Origin: Myxococcales bacterium | GTDB taxonomy: Bacteria > Myxococcota > Bradymonadia > REDH01 | Direction of reading: 5' to 3' | DNA: 8,260 bases | Assembly: GCA_018970625.1 (NCBI GenBank) | Contig: JAGWVZ010000134.1 | Span: 1-8,260 of the forward strand | Shown: piece by piece, positions 1 through 6,189 of the stretch | Layout of the letters: each line of letters begins with the position of its first letter | Position numbering within the stretch: position 1 is the stretch's first letter | The notes under the pieces: generated by a model | What the model was told of the DNA's origin: nothing | Seen by the model: only the letters and a program-made list of their open reading frames with translations | Databases searched by the model: none | Made by a program: the position numbers and the translations under genes

Positions 1-577
1 GCTCCTGCCCATCCAGCATCTGCACACGCACGGCGGTCGCGTCTGCGATGACATGGGTGTTGGTGAGCACGTGCCCGAGCGCGTCAATAATGAAGCCACT
101 ACCCAGACTGCGCTCCATGCGTTCTTCGGGTACACCGTAAGGACGGCCGTAGTGCATGCCCTGAACGATCATGCGCCCTGTGGGTCGCCGCTGCTCGGTG
201 AATATGTTCACCACGCCCGGACGAACCTGCTCGACCAGCTCGGCGAAGCTGACCGGGGCCCCCGGCACCGGAACAACCGGAGCGGTGGCGCCCGGGAGCG
301 ATGCACCGCTCGGCGGCGCGCTCGCAGAACCTTCAGGCGGCTGCGTCTCAACCGTCGGAAGCGGGTTCAGGGCGGCAGAAGCCCCATCACGGGCGGACAC
401 CCCGGAAACGGGTGATTCCGCAGCGGGCGTACTGTCCGCGCATGACGTCACAAGAAAGCCAGCCAGCGTAAGCCACACCCCGGTGACAAGGAGCCTTCGA
501 AGCGGACTATCGCCCTGAAAAGTGAGCTGGCGCCGCTCAACGGTTGGCGCGATTGACCCAGGCAACCCGGAGTTCAT
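1..577 (-). CDS. HtrA/DegP-like trypsin-fold serine protease, predicted lipoprotein (N-terminal part; continues past left edge)
   Basis: The visible 192 codons encode the front of an HtrA-family serine protease. This family degrades or refolds damaged envelope proteins. The segment around residues 109-127 (SFAELVEQVRPGVVNIFTE) and the later GSGFIID...GHVLTNTHVI block are typical of HtrA protease domains; H175 in TNTHV is the expected catalytic His. The catalytic Asp and Ser and any PDZ domain lie outside the window. Residues 27-46 form a signal peptide ending in a lipobox (V-T-S-C, C46, Ala at +2), so the protein is probably an outer-membrane lipoprotein; a Pro/Ala/Ser-rich linker (about 47-107) follows. 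The start is uncertain: ATG at 577 or TTG at 565 both overlap the preceding gene and lack a good ribosome-binding site. GTG at 478 would leave no charged n-region. It follows the DUF1844 gene on the same strand, so it may be translationally coupled to it. Confidence 0.85.
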   Translation of the reverse strand, partial: MNSGLPGSIAPTVERRQLTFQGDSPLRRLLVTGVWLTLAGFLVTSCADSTPAAESPVSGVSARDGASAALNPLPTVETQPPEGSASAPPSGASLPGATAPVVPVPGAPVSFAELVEQVRPGVVNIFTEQRRPTGRMIVQGMHYGRPYGVPEERMERSLGSGFIIDALGHVLTNTHVIADATAVRVQMLDGQE

Positions 578-857
578 ACAGGACGGTGCGCAGCAGGCGG
601 TCTTCATCTTCGGTCAGATTTCCAGAGGTCTTCGTTTGAATCAGCTCAAGGACTTCGAGGTTCATGCGCGCGGCATCCATGTCGGGATCAATGCCGTGCT
701 GTTCGGGGTCTTCGGTCAGACCCATGAACACCAGAACGGTTTCGCGCAACGAGAGCACCCATGTGGTGAAATCGATCGTGCCCTTGCCAGAACCGGTGTT
801 CACAACATCTTCATTCCCCGAGACGGACGAGAGGGTTGGCTTCTGAGGGTCGGACAT
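537..857 (-). CDS. DUF1844 family protein
   Basis: This 106-residue protein matches the DUF1844 pattern. A polar tail (1-27) precedes IDFTTWVLSLRETVLVFMG (28-46), a DPE-containing loop, a helix with NLEVLELIQTKTSGNLTEDE (66-85) and a C-terminal LLRTVLYELRVAWV helix. The family is small, helical and of unknown function, and is known from Myxococcota, Acidobacteria and Planctomycetes among others. There is no signal peptide and no catalytic motif. The ATG is well supported: AAGGAA at 870-865 lies 7 nt upstream. Its 3' end overlaps the presumed start of the HtrA-like gene by about 40 nt, which suggests one transcript. Upstream it is divergent from the Gly-rich lipoprotein gene. The family assignment comes from motif memory, not a search. 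Confidence 0.85.
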   Translation of the reverse strand: MSDPQKPTLSSVSGNEDVVNTGSGKGTIDFTTWVLSLRETVLVFMGLTEDPEQHGIDPDMDAARMNLEVLELIQTKTSGNLTEDEDRLLRTVLYELRVAWVNRANR

Positions 858-864
858 GGGTGGG

Positions 865-870
865 TTCCTT
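865..870 (-). promoter_or_regulatory. Shine-Dalgarno site of the DUF1844 gene
   Basis: On the minus strand this reads AAGGAA, 7 nt before the ATG at 857. It fixes that start codon. Confidence 0.65.
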
Positions 871-889
871 GACGGGGCGCAGGCGGTCT

Positions 890-918
890 TTGACTCACTG
901 CGGGGCGTTGCCTATGGT
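890..918 (+). promoter_or_regulatory. candidate sigma70-like promoter for the Gly-rich lipoprotein gene
   Basis: TTGACT (890-895, 5 of 6 to the -35 consensus) is followed after exactly 17 nt by TATGGT (913-918, 4 of 6 to the -10 consensus). It points toward the lipoprotein gene and would start transcription near 925, at the left edge of the inverted repeat at 926-955. That leaves a leader of about 100 nt. In GC-rich DNA such matches can occur by chance, so this is a proposal only. Confidence 0.4.
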
Positions 919-925
919 GCGCAAA

Positions 926-955
926 CGATTGACACCGTAAGAGGAACGTCAATCG
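926..955. promoter_or_regulatory. perfect 8-bp inverted repeat in divergent intergenic region (possible operator)
   Basis: CGATTGAC (926-933) and its exact reverse complement GTCAATCG (948-955) are separated by 14 nt, giving a half-site spacing of 22 bp, about two helical turns. The element lies between the divergent DUF1844 and lipoprotein genes, just downstream of the candidate -10. That is a plausible place for a dimeric repressor or activator. It could also form a long-loop hairpin in the lipoprotein leader. No cognate regulator is encoded nearby. Confidence 0.4.
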
Positions 956-1025
956 ATGATTTTTCATGCCCGATTGCACGCGCTGGCGCCAGCGCCTTTC
1001 CGTTACGGGTCCAATGGACAACCGA

Positions 1026-3383
1026 ATGATGCGAACAGCCATCCTTGAGCGCTTCCTTGTAGCCGCCTTCACGCTCGGCCTCGCCACGATATCCGCCTGC
1101 TCGGCGGCTGATTCGAGCTCCGTGACCCCGGACGCGTCCGAGAGCCCGGACGTCTCCGATGCGGGCGCCGACATTGCCGACACGACGGATGTGACGATCG
1201 ACACGCGCCCGGACGTCAGCCCCGATGTGCCGCCTCCGCTCGGCGAGTTTGGCGACCCGTGCACCGGTGACGATGAGTGCGAGTCGGGCATCTGCATTGT
1301 GGGCGCCGACGATGAGCTGATCTGCACCGAGCTCTGCGATAGCGCCTGCCCGGACGATCGTTACGAGTGCCGTCTGATTGAAAACAGCGGTGGCGATCTG
1401 GTGCAGCTCTGCTTCCCGGCGCTTGAGCAGCTGTGTACCCCGTGTAACGACAACGCGGACTGCGGCGGCCTTCGCAACCGTTGCCTTCAGCTCCCCGACG
1501 GCAAGTTCTGCGGCGAGGACTGCAGCGGTGACGGGTTGTGCCCAGAGGGTTACACGTGCGAGGAGCTGCAGGGCGGGTTCTCGCAGTGCCTCCCGTTCTC
1601 GGGCCAGTGCACGGGGTGTATCGACCCCGACGGCGACCTGCACGGCTTTGGTCCGACCTGTCTGGGGTTTGACTGCGACGACGAGCAGGCCACTGTCTAT
1701 AACAGTGCGCCCGAGCTGTGCGACACGTTCGACAATGACTGTGACGGTGCAGTGGACGAAGACTTCGATCTGACTACCGACCCTCGTCATTGTGGCGCCT
1801 GCGGGGCGACCTGCGAGCTGGCCAATGCCGTCGCCGGATGCTCGGAGAGCACCTGCTTTGTGCTCGAATGTGAGCCTTTGTATTACGACCTCGACGGCGA
1901 CACCGCCAATGGGTGCGAGTACTTCTGTCCCGGCGAGAATTTTGATGTCGCCGACAGGCCTGATCCCGATTTCGTCGACACCAACTGCGATGGCATTGAC
2001 GGCGACCCGGCCGCTGCGCTGTTCGTCGCGCCCGGCGGTGACGACACCAACCCCGGCTCGCAGGACCAGCCGCTGCGGACGATCGCTGCTGCGCAGGAGC
2101 GCGCGCGGTCGCTTGGAACGGTGGATTCTCTGTACGTGGCCACCGGTGAATACCGCGGGGTGTCGCCTTCCGCGGGTGTGTTTTCTCCAATCTCGCTTGT
2201 CGAAGGCGTCAATATCTATGGTGGCTATGACCCCACCAACTGGTCGCGCGGCCGCGGCAATCTGACCGTCTTTCTGGGAGCAAACCCCGCCGTTCTGGCC
2301 GAGGGCATCGTTGCATCCACCGAGCTGGCTCAGGTTGTGGTCCGCGGAAATGATGCGACGGGGCGTACCCGCTCCGGTGACGGGCTCGCCGCGATTGGCA
2401 TGGTCGTGCGCAACAGCACGGGGCTGATTCTGACCTCGGTAGAAGTGCAGGCTGGGCGTGGAGCGGATGGTGCAGTCGGAGCGGCGGGTGAAAATGGAGT
2501 CGACGGCCAGAGTGGTGGGCAGGGCGCCAATGGCGCTGAGAACAGCACGTTTCTGTGCAGCATCTCCTCGACCCCCGCGCAGGGAACCCGCGGTTCTTCA
2601 TCCTGCGGCTCTACCGGTGGTCTGGGTGGCCGCGCAGGCACCGGCGATGGTGGTGACTCCAGTGGCAGCCCGGGTGGAGCAGGCGACGGTCCCGGTGGTG
2701 GAACCAGCGGAGCTGGCGGCAGAACACGTGCCGACGGCCAGGCGGGTGGCGATGGCGCCCGGGGTGGTGGAGGGCCCGTCGGTTCCGGTGGACTCGCGGC
2801 TGGCTCCCTCATTGGCGATATCTGGACGGCCGGAGCGGGCAACCCCGGCGGTAGTGGAGATAACGGTGGCGGAGGCGGTGGCGGCGGTGGCGGCGGTGGC
2901 GGCACCGGCGACTACAGAGGCATCCCGTTTGATGGCTGCGATGGCTGGGGCGGCGCCGGCGGCGGTGGCGGCGGTGGTGGTTGCGCCGGAGCCGGTGGAT
3001 TCGGTGGCGGCGCCGGCGGGAGCTCGTTTGGACTCTACCTGATCGACTCCGAGATTCAGGTCACGCGGTCCGTTCTCGCCGGTGGTCTGGGCGGAAACGG
3101 TGGCGCTGGCGGCGAAGGTGGTCGCGGCGGATCGCCCGGCGTGGGCGGCCCCGGGGGGCGTTCGGATGGAAACGGTGGCTCAGGTGGTCGCGGCGGCCTC
3201 GGTGGTCTCGGCGGAAACGGTGGCGACGGCGGAGCCGGAGCCGGTGGACACTCGTTTAGCCTCGTCCGTGTTCGGTCTGAGCGCTCGCTCATCTCGGACA
3301 CCAGCTACCGGATTGGCGCAGCGGGAACGGCTGGCGGCGATGGCGCTGAGAACGGACTCGTCGGAGAGACCCGTGACTTCTGA
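1026..3383 (+). CDS. secreted lipoprotein with Cys-rich, MopE-like metal-binding, beta-helix-like and Gly-rich regions
   Basis: The chosen start gives 785 residues and a clean lipoprotein signal: MMRTAILERF, a hydrophobic core, then I-S-A-C with the lipidated Cys at 25. The next ATG (1029) or an earlier one (1014) are also possible; no start has a strong ribosome-binding site. An Asp/Ser/Pro-rich tether (26-75) is followed by a Cys-rich stretch (78-198). A putative metal-binding segment of the MopE type comes next (FDCDD at 215-219, then PELCDTFDNDCDGAVDED at 229-246), with further Asp/Cys motifs at 287-298 and 320-327. Residues 332-475 (FVAPGGDDTNPGSQDQPLRT onward) resemble the opening of right-handed beta-helix surface proteins. 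From 476 to 741 the chain is Gly-rich, with a run of 13 Gly at 614-626, interrupted by short hydrophobic segments at 666-684 and 742-760. Surface location is inferred; the ligand and function are unknown. The HPt gene overlaps its 3' end. Confidence 0.85.
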   Translation: MMRTAILERFLVAAFTLGLATISACSAADSSSVTPDASESPDVSDAGADIADTTDVTIDTRPDVSPDVPPPLGEFGDPCTGDDECESGICIVGADDELICTELCDSACPDDRYECRLIENSGGDLVQLCFPALEQLCTPCNDNADCGGLRNRCLQLPDGKFCGEDCSGDGLCPEGYTCEELQGGFSQCLPFSGQCTGCIDPDGDLHGFGPTCLGFDCDDEQATVYNSAPELCDTFDNDCDGAVDEDFDLTTDPRHCGACGATCELANAVAGCSESTCFVLECEPLYYDLDGDTANGCEYFCPGENFDVADRPDPDFVDTNCDGIDGDPAAALFVAPGGDDTNPGSQDQPLRTIAAAQERARSLGTVDSLYVATGEYRGVSPSAGVFSPISLVEGVNIYGGYDPTNWSRGRGNLTVFLGANPAVLAEGIVASTELAQVVVRGNDATGRTRSGDGLAAIGMVVRNSTGLILTSVEVQAGRGADGAVGAAGENGVDGQSGGQGANGAENSTFLCSISSTPAQGTRGSSSCGSTGGLGGRAGTGDGGDSSGSPGGAGDGPGGGTSGAGGRTRADGQAGGDGARGGGGPVGSGGLAAGSLIGDIWTAGAGNPGGSGDNGGGGGGGGGGGGGTGDYRGIPFDGCDGWGGAGGGGGGGGCAGAGGFGGGAGGSSFGLYLIDSEIQVTRSVLAGGLGGNGGAGGEGGRGGSPGVGGPGGRSDGNGGSGGRGGLGGLGGNGGDGGAGAGGHSFSLVRVRSERSLISDTSYRIGAAGTAGGDGAENGLVGETRDF
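1671..1763 (+). other. MopE-type putative metal-binding motif within the lipoprotein
   Basis: This segment encodes the Asp/Cys-rich block DCDD...APELCDTFDNDCDGAVDE, the hallmark of the putative metal-binding motif named after the Methylococcus copper-repressible surface protein MopE. In related myxobacterial-type surface proteins it often occurs once or in tandem. Here one clear copy is followed by a degenerate one (NCDGIDGD, residues 320-327). Which metal it binds, if any, cannot be told from the sequence. Confidence 0.75.
3081..3104 (+). repeat. 24-nt direct repeat, copy 1
   Basis: This 24-nt stretch recurs 120 bp (40 codons) downstream with one mismatch. It encodes GGLGGNGG inside the Gly-rich region and suggests recent internal duplication. 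Confidence 0.7.
3201..3224 (+). repeat. 24-nt direct repeat, copy 2
   Basis: Second copy of the 24-nt repeat, identical except that CTCGGC replaces CTGGGC. It encodes the same GGLGGNGG residues 40 codons after the first copy. Confidence 0.7.
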
Positions 3384-3750
3384 TACGAGCGTCGAACCAG
3401 CAGTTGACGAGGCCACTCTGCTCACCTTGCTGGGTCACGACCGACAGCTGGCACTGGAGTTGTTCGAGGTCTTTACTCAGGACATGCACCACCAGCGACC
3501 AGCGCTGCACTCCGCTGCGCTCGCCGGCGATGTGCGAGCACTTGTTCGTCTGGCTCACCGCCTCAAGGGAAGCACGATGAACCTCGGCTGCCCGGGCGCT
3601 GCAAACATCGCGGCTGACCTTGAGCAACATGCGGCGGCGCTCGACCCGGCAACGCTGGAATCTCTCGTGCGCTCACTCGATGCAGAGATTGACCGTTGCC
3701 TGCAGCAAATGGTCAACCTGAGAGCGCTCTGGCATGGCAGTTCGAAATAA
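3373..3750 (+). CDS. single-domain HPt (histidine phosphotransfer) protein
   Basis: This gene encodes a 125-residue HPt protein, which would carry a phosphoryl group between response-regulator receiver domains in a multistep phosphorelay in the cytoplasm. The diagnostic motif is AHRLKGSTMNLG, with H62 as the phosphorylated His. It lies in a helical bundle preceded by VDEATLLTLLGHDRQLALEL and followed by a helix with AANIAADLEQHA. The length fits a lone HPt domain; there is no kinase or receiver domain. The GTG start is chosen because GGAGAG (3363-3368) lies just upstream and the protein then begins right before the domain. An upstream in-frame ATG at 3340 lacks such a site. The start lies inside the last codons of the Gly-rich lipoprotein gene (11-nt overlap), so translational coupling is likely. 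No partner kinase or regulator is in the window. Confidence 0.88.
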   Translation: MTSDTSVEPAVDEATLLTLLGHDRQLALELFEVFTQDMHHQRPALHSAALAGDVRALVRLAHRLKGSTMNLGCPGAANIAADLEQHAAALDPATLESLVRSLDAEIDRCLQQMVNLRALWHGSSK

Positions 3751-3907
3751 CCACGTCGGCCCGCCCTGCAGCTTCTGGGGGACACGACGGCCGCAACCGG
3801 GTTTGACCACGGCTGCTTTCCTGACGCAGGACCGTCCCACCAGTGAGCCGCACATCGGTGCAACACCGGGCACTCGTGAGCTCTAATCGCAATGCGCACA
3901 GCACACG

Positions 3908-4621
3908 TCAGAGCATCGCCGCTCGTTTTCGGCGAGCGTGCTCCACAGCTCGCTGCTCGCGCGGTCGAAGCGCGCCTCCCGCCTCCTGCAACAGCGCATC
4001 GACCTGCGCTTGATCTCCCTCACTGGTCTCGACCATCGCCGCCGCCAGGTATGCCGACGCCGGACCCGGTGTTGGTGTCCGCTCACGCCACTGTGAAGCA
4101 ATCTGATACAGGTCGGCGAAGCTCCCCACCTCAAACTTGGCCGTCGCGAGCGGACCCAGAAGCCGCGCGCGCAGACGGGGAGGCGTGATCTCATACGCCT
4201 CTTCCAGCACCCTCTCCGCCTCTTTCCATCGCTCCCGAAGCAGATAGATCATGCCCAACTTCGACTGCGTCCGATACCCGGGCACGAACAGACTCCATGT
4301 CCGGGCCTTTCGATAGGCTCGCAACATGCCCTCGGCGTCGCTCGACATCAGCCGAAGGTTGAACTCCTGTTCTACCTCGTCGTAACGACGCACCGCCCAG
4401 AATCGCAGCGCGATCCCCGTGGTAGGCAGCCCAAGCCCCATCACCACCACCACCCAGAACGGCGGTCGCACCAGCAGGGTGACCGCCACCAGCAAACCCA
4501 GCGAAATCAACATCGCCAGAGTACCCATCTCGACGTGAACACCACCCCCCGCATGTCGCGGCCGCCAGGTCGGTGGTGTGTTCACGGTACGGAAGCCTGC
4601 TGTCGAATCGTTAGATCCCAT
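3908..4621 (-). CDS. membrane-anchored TPR-like helical protein, unknown function
   Basis: I do not recognise this 237-residue protein as a named family. A polar N-terminus (1-33) is followed by two closely spaced hydrophobic segments, about 34-51 and 54-76, separated by RPP. These should form a membrane hairpin. The rest is helical and soluble; residues 123-148 (GMIYLLRERWKEAERVLEEA, then Pro-Pro) look like one good TPR unit, and 150-215 may hold further degenerate repeats. With two short-linked membrane segments and an Arg-rich downstream flank, the repeat part probably faces the cytoplasm and binds protein partners. The start is supported by AGGTGA 6 nt upstream of the ATG. The gene is divergent from the beta-CASP nuclease and converges on the HPt gene. 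Confidence 0.75.
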   Translation of the reverse strand: MGSNDSTAGFRTVNTPPTWRPRHAGGGVHVEMGTLAMLISLGLLVAVTLLVRPPFWVVVVMGLGLPTTGIALRFWAVRRYDEVEQEFNLRLMSSDAEGMLRAYRKARTWSLFVPGYRTQSKLGMIYLLRERWKEAERVLEEAYEITPPRLRARLLGPLATAKFEVGSFADLYQIASQWRERTPTPGPASAYLAAAMVETSEGDQAQVDALLQEAGGALRPREQRAVEHARRKRAAML

Positions 4622-4638
4622 AAACCTTCACCTGCGGG

Positions 4639-4667
4639 TTGAACCGCGCAGACGTCATGCGTACAAC
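4639..4667 (+). promoter_or_regulatory. candidate promoter for the beta-CASP nuclease gene
   Basis: TTGAAC (4639-4644) and TACAAC (4662-4667) are separated by 17 nt; each box matches the sigma70 consensus at 4 of 6 bases. The inferred transcription start near 4674 falls inside the dyad at 4671-4689 and about 80 nt before the start codon. The match is modest and untested. Confidence 0.35.
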
Positions 4668-4670
4668 CGC

Positions 4671-4689
4671 GTCGGTGAACTCCACCGAC
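4671..4689. promoter_or_regulatory. perfect 7-bp inverted repeat with 5-nt loop (operator or leader hairpin)
   Basis: GTCGGTG (4671-4677) and CACCGAC (4683-4689) flank AACTC. The dyad overlaps the inferred transcription start of the beta-CASP gene. It could be an operator or a GC-rich 5' stem in the mRNA, or act on the divergent TPR-like gene. No T-run follows on either strand, so it is not a standard terminator. Confidence 0.4.
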
Positions 4690-4754
4690 TTCATGCAGAC
4701 ACTACGCGCGCCACCTGGTTCCCATCAAGGGCCGCAAACGCAGAAATACCGCCG

Positions 4755-6137
4755 ATGACCCTCACCTTTCAGCCGCTCGGCGGTGCGCTCGAAGTCGGCG
4801 CCAACTGTTTTGTGTTGTCGGACGGCCATCGCAGCGTCCTGCTCGACGCCGGGTTGCATCCCAAAAAGGAAGGGCGCGAAGCGCTGCCTGACTTCGCTGC
4901 AATCCAGGGACCTCAGCCGTTGAGTCTTATCCTCACACACGCACATCACGACCACCTTGGCGGTGTGCCAGTCGCCATGGAGCAATGGCCTCGCATGAAG
5001 GCCCTGACCTCCGAGGCCAATCGCATCATCTCCCTCCGCATGCTCAAAAACTTCGTGCAGGTCATGAAGCGCCGAAAGGAGGAAGACCCCAAAGCCGACG
5101 TCCTCTATACGATCGACCAGCTCGACGATGTCGCGCGTCGCATGAACGCGCTGGAATTCGAAACCCGATACAGCCTGTCTGGAGGGATTTCGCGGGGTGG
5201 TACCGCCCCATCGTTCCGCATCTATCCTGCCGGGCATGTCGTGGGAGCCGTGGGGGTGAGCCTGGACTGGAACGGCCACCATGTGTTCTTTACGGGTGAC
5301 CTGAACATGCGCCCGCAGGGGCACACCTGGGGGGCCGAGCTACCTGGCTCGTGCGATACGTTGATCATGGAGGGAACGCTTGGCTCAAGTCCAGAGCTCG
5401 ATACGCTGGACAGGGCGGCAGAAGAGACTCGATTTGCAGAAGCTGCACGCGCCCGCCTCGCTCAGGGTGGCAGTGTGATCGTGCCGTGCTTCGCGCTGGG
5501 GCGTACGCAGGAAATGCTACTCTCGGTCCATCGCCTGCAACAGGAAGGCCGTCTGCCCAGCGTCCCCGTCTTCATTGGCGGACTCGGACGCGCGATCAAC
5601 GAGATCTATGACGCAACCCGGTTTCTCTACCCTCGACGCGACGTCTTTACGCTGCTCGAAGGGACCGGGGCGATTGTTGTGCCACGTGACCTGCTGGCGT
5701 CCGATACACCTTTTGCCCAGCCAGCGATTTATCTCGTGACAAGCGGAATGCTGCAGAAAGGCACCCCTTCCTTCACGCTGGCTCAACGCGCGCTCACCGA
5801 TGCTCGCCATGGACTCTTCTGGGTAGGTTACTGCGACCACGAGGCTGACGGCTACCCCCTCTATGAAGCCACAACGGGCGACACGATTCGTTGGATTGGA
5901 CACCCTGCTCCGGTCAGGGTCGAATGTCAGATTGAAAAATTTCGATTTACAGCGCACGCGCTTCGCTCCGACCTGCTGGACGTCGTGCGAAGAATGCAAC
6001 CTCAAAAGGTCATTCTTGTTCACGGGTCACCGGCCTCGCTGGAGAGCCTGCGTGCCTCGATTCGCGAGGAGTTTCCGTGGATCGAAGCGCACGTCGCGTG
6101 GCCCCGGAGAATCCTGACGCTTCAAGGTGCCAGTTGA
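4755..6137 (+). CDS. beta-CASP metallo-beta-lactamase-fold RNA/DNA-processing hydrolase
   Basis: This 460-residue protein is a beta-CASP nuclease of the CPSF/YSH1-like group (COG1236 type), enzymes that cleave RNA, or less often DNA, using two zinc ions. Motifs appear in the expected order: THAHHDHLGG (H62, H64, D66, H67), H161 in AGHVVGA, D182 in FFTGDLN, the motif A acid E206 in MEGTLG, PCFALGRTQEML (244-255), TSGMLQKGTPS (329-339), motif B H401 in FTAHALRSDLL and motif C H423 in LVHGS. All metal ligands look intact and the length fits the family (about 430-470). Motif B is unusual in having Leu-Arg where Ala-Asp usually follows AH. The ATG is placed at the first conserved strand (MTLTFQPLGG...); its ribosome-binding site is weak. 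Upstream in-frame starts would run into the divergent gene. A PilZ gene follows on the same strand after 144 bp. Confidence 0.92.
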   Translation: MTLTFQPLGGALEVGANCFVLSDGHRSVLLDAGLHPKKEGREALPDFAAIQGPQPLSLILTHAHHDHLGGVPVAMEQWPRMKALTSEANRIISLRMLKNFVQVMKRRKEEDPKADVLYTIDQLDDVARRMNALEFETRYSLSGGISRGGTAPSFRIYPAGHVVGAVGVSLDWNGHHVFFTGDLNMRPQGHTWGAELPGSCDTLIMEGTLGSSPELDTLDRAAEETRFAEAARARLAQGGSVIVPCFALGRTQEMLLSVHRLQQEGRLPSVPVFIGGLGRAINEIYDATRFLYPRRDVFTLLEGTGAIVVPRDLLASDTPFAQPAIYLVTSGMLQKGTPSFTLAQRALTDARHGLFWVGYCDHEADGYPLYEATTGDTIRWIGHPAPVRVECQIEKFRFTAHALRSDLLDVVRRMQPQKVILVHGSPASLESLRASIREEFPWIEAHVAWPRRILTLQGAS

Positions 6138-6138
6138 C

Positions 6139-6189
6139 GGAGTGGAACGCGCACGACATCCTTGCAAAGCTATCGTCGTCCGCCACTCC
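6139..6189 (+). terminator. imperfect hairpin downstream of the beta-CASP gene (possible terminator or leader structure)
   Basis: GGAGTGG (6139-6145) pairs with CCACTCC (6183-6189). Inside it ACGAC (6153-6157) pairs with GTCGT (6175-6179), leaving a 17-nt loop. It starts one base after the stop codon. There is no T-run, so a Rho-independent terminator is doubtful. It could instead stabilise the nuclease mRNA or regulate the PilZ gene downstream. Confidence 0.35.

Larger units (their letters stand above)
2451..3248 (+). repeat. Gly-rich low-complexity coding region
   Basis: About 266 codons, more than half of them Gly (GGT/GGC/GGA), arranged as irregular GGxGGxGG units with Asn, Asp, Ala, Ser and Arg between the glycines. 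The reading frame stays open throughout and the flanking parts are ordinary protein, so this is coding and not a non-coding repeat. It resembles PE-PGRS-like or collagen-like Gly-rich regions in composition only. On the opposite strand it gives long proline-rich frames that are artefacts. Confidence 0.85.

Noticed and set aside
53..518. Two plus-strand open frames opposite the HtrA-like gene
   Set aside because: The minus strand shows unmistakable HtrA motifs here. The plus frames are Arg/Ala/Gly-rich shadows.
929..957. TTGACA at 929-934 as a second, stronger -35 box
   Set aside because: No acceptable -10 box lies 16-19 nt downstream, and the hexamer is explained as part of the inverted repeat.
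912..1790. 292-codon open frame on the minus strand opposite the lipoprotein's N-terminal half
   Set aside because: GC-rich shadow frame. The plus-strand frame has a lipoprotein signal and a MopE motif, and the minus frame has no recognisable domain.
2330..2905. Long proline-rich open frame on the minus strand
   Set aside because: It is the reverse complement of Gly codons in the lipoprotein gene (GGC/GGT read as GCC/ACC, GGN as CCN). It has no ribosome-binding site or family signature.
3082..3372. Longer version of the HPt gene starting at 3082 or 3340
   Set aside because: The extra residues are an out-of-frame reading of the Gly-rich region with no domain. The GTG at 3373 has a good ribosome-binding site and fits the domain boundary.
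3819..3831. TCCTG-ACG-CAGGA hairpin between the HPt and TPR-like genes as a terminator
   Set aside because: Only 5 bp of stem with a 3-nt loop and no T-run on either strand. Not convincing as a terminator in this convergent gap.
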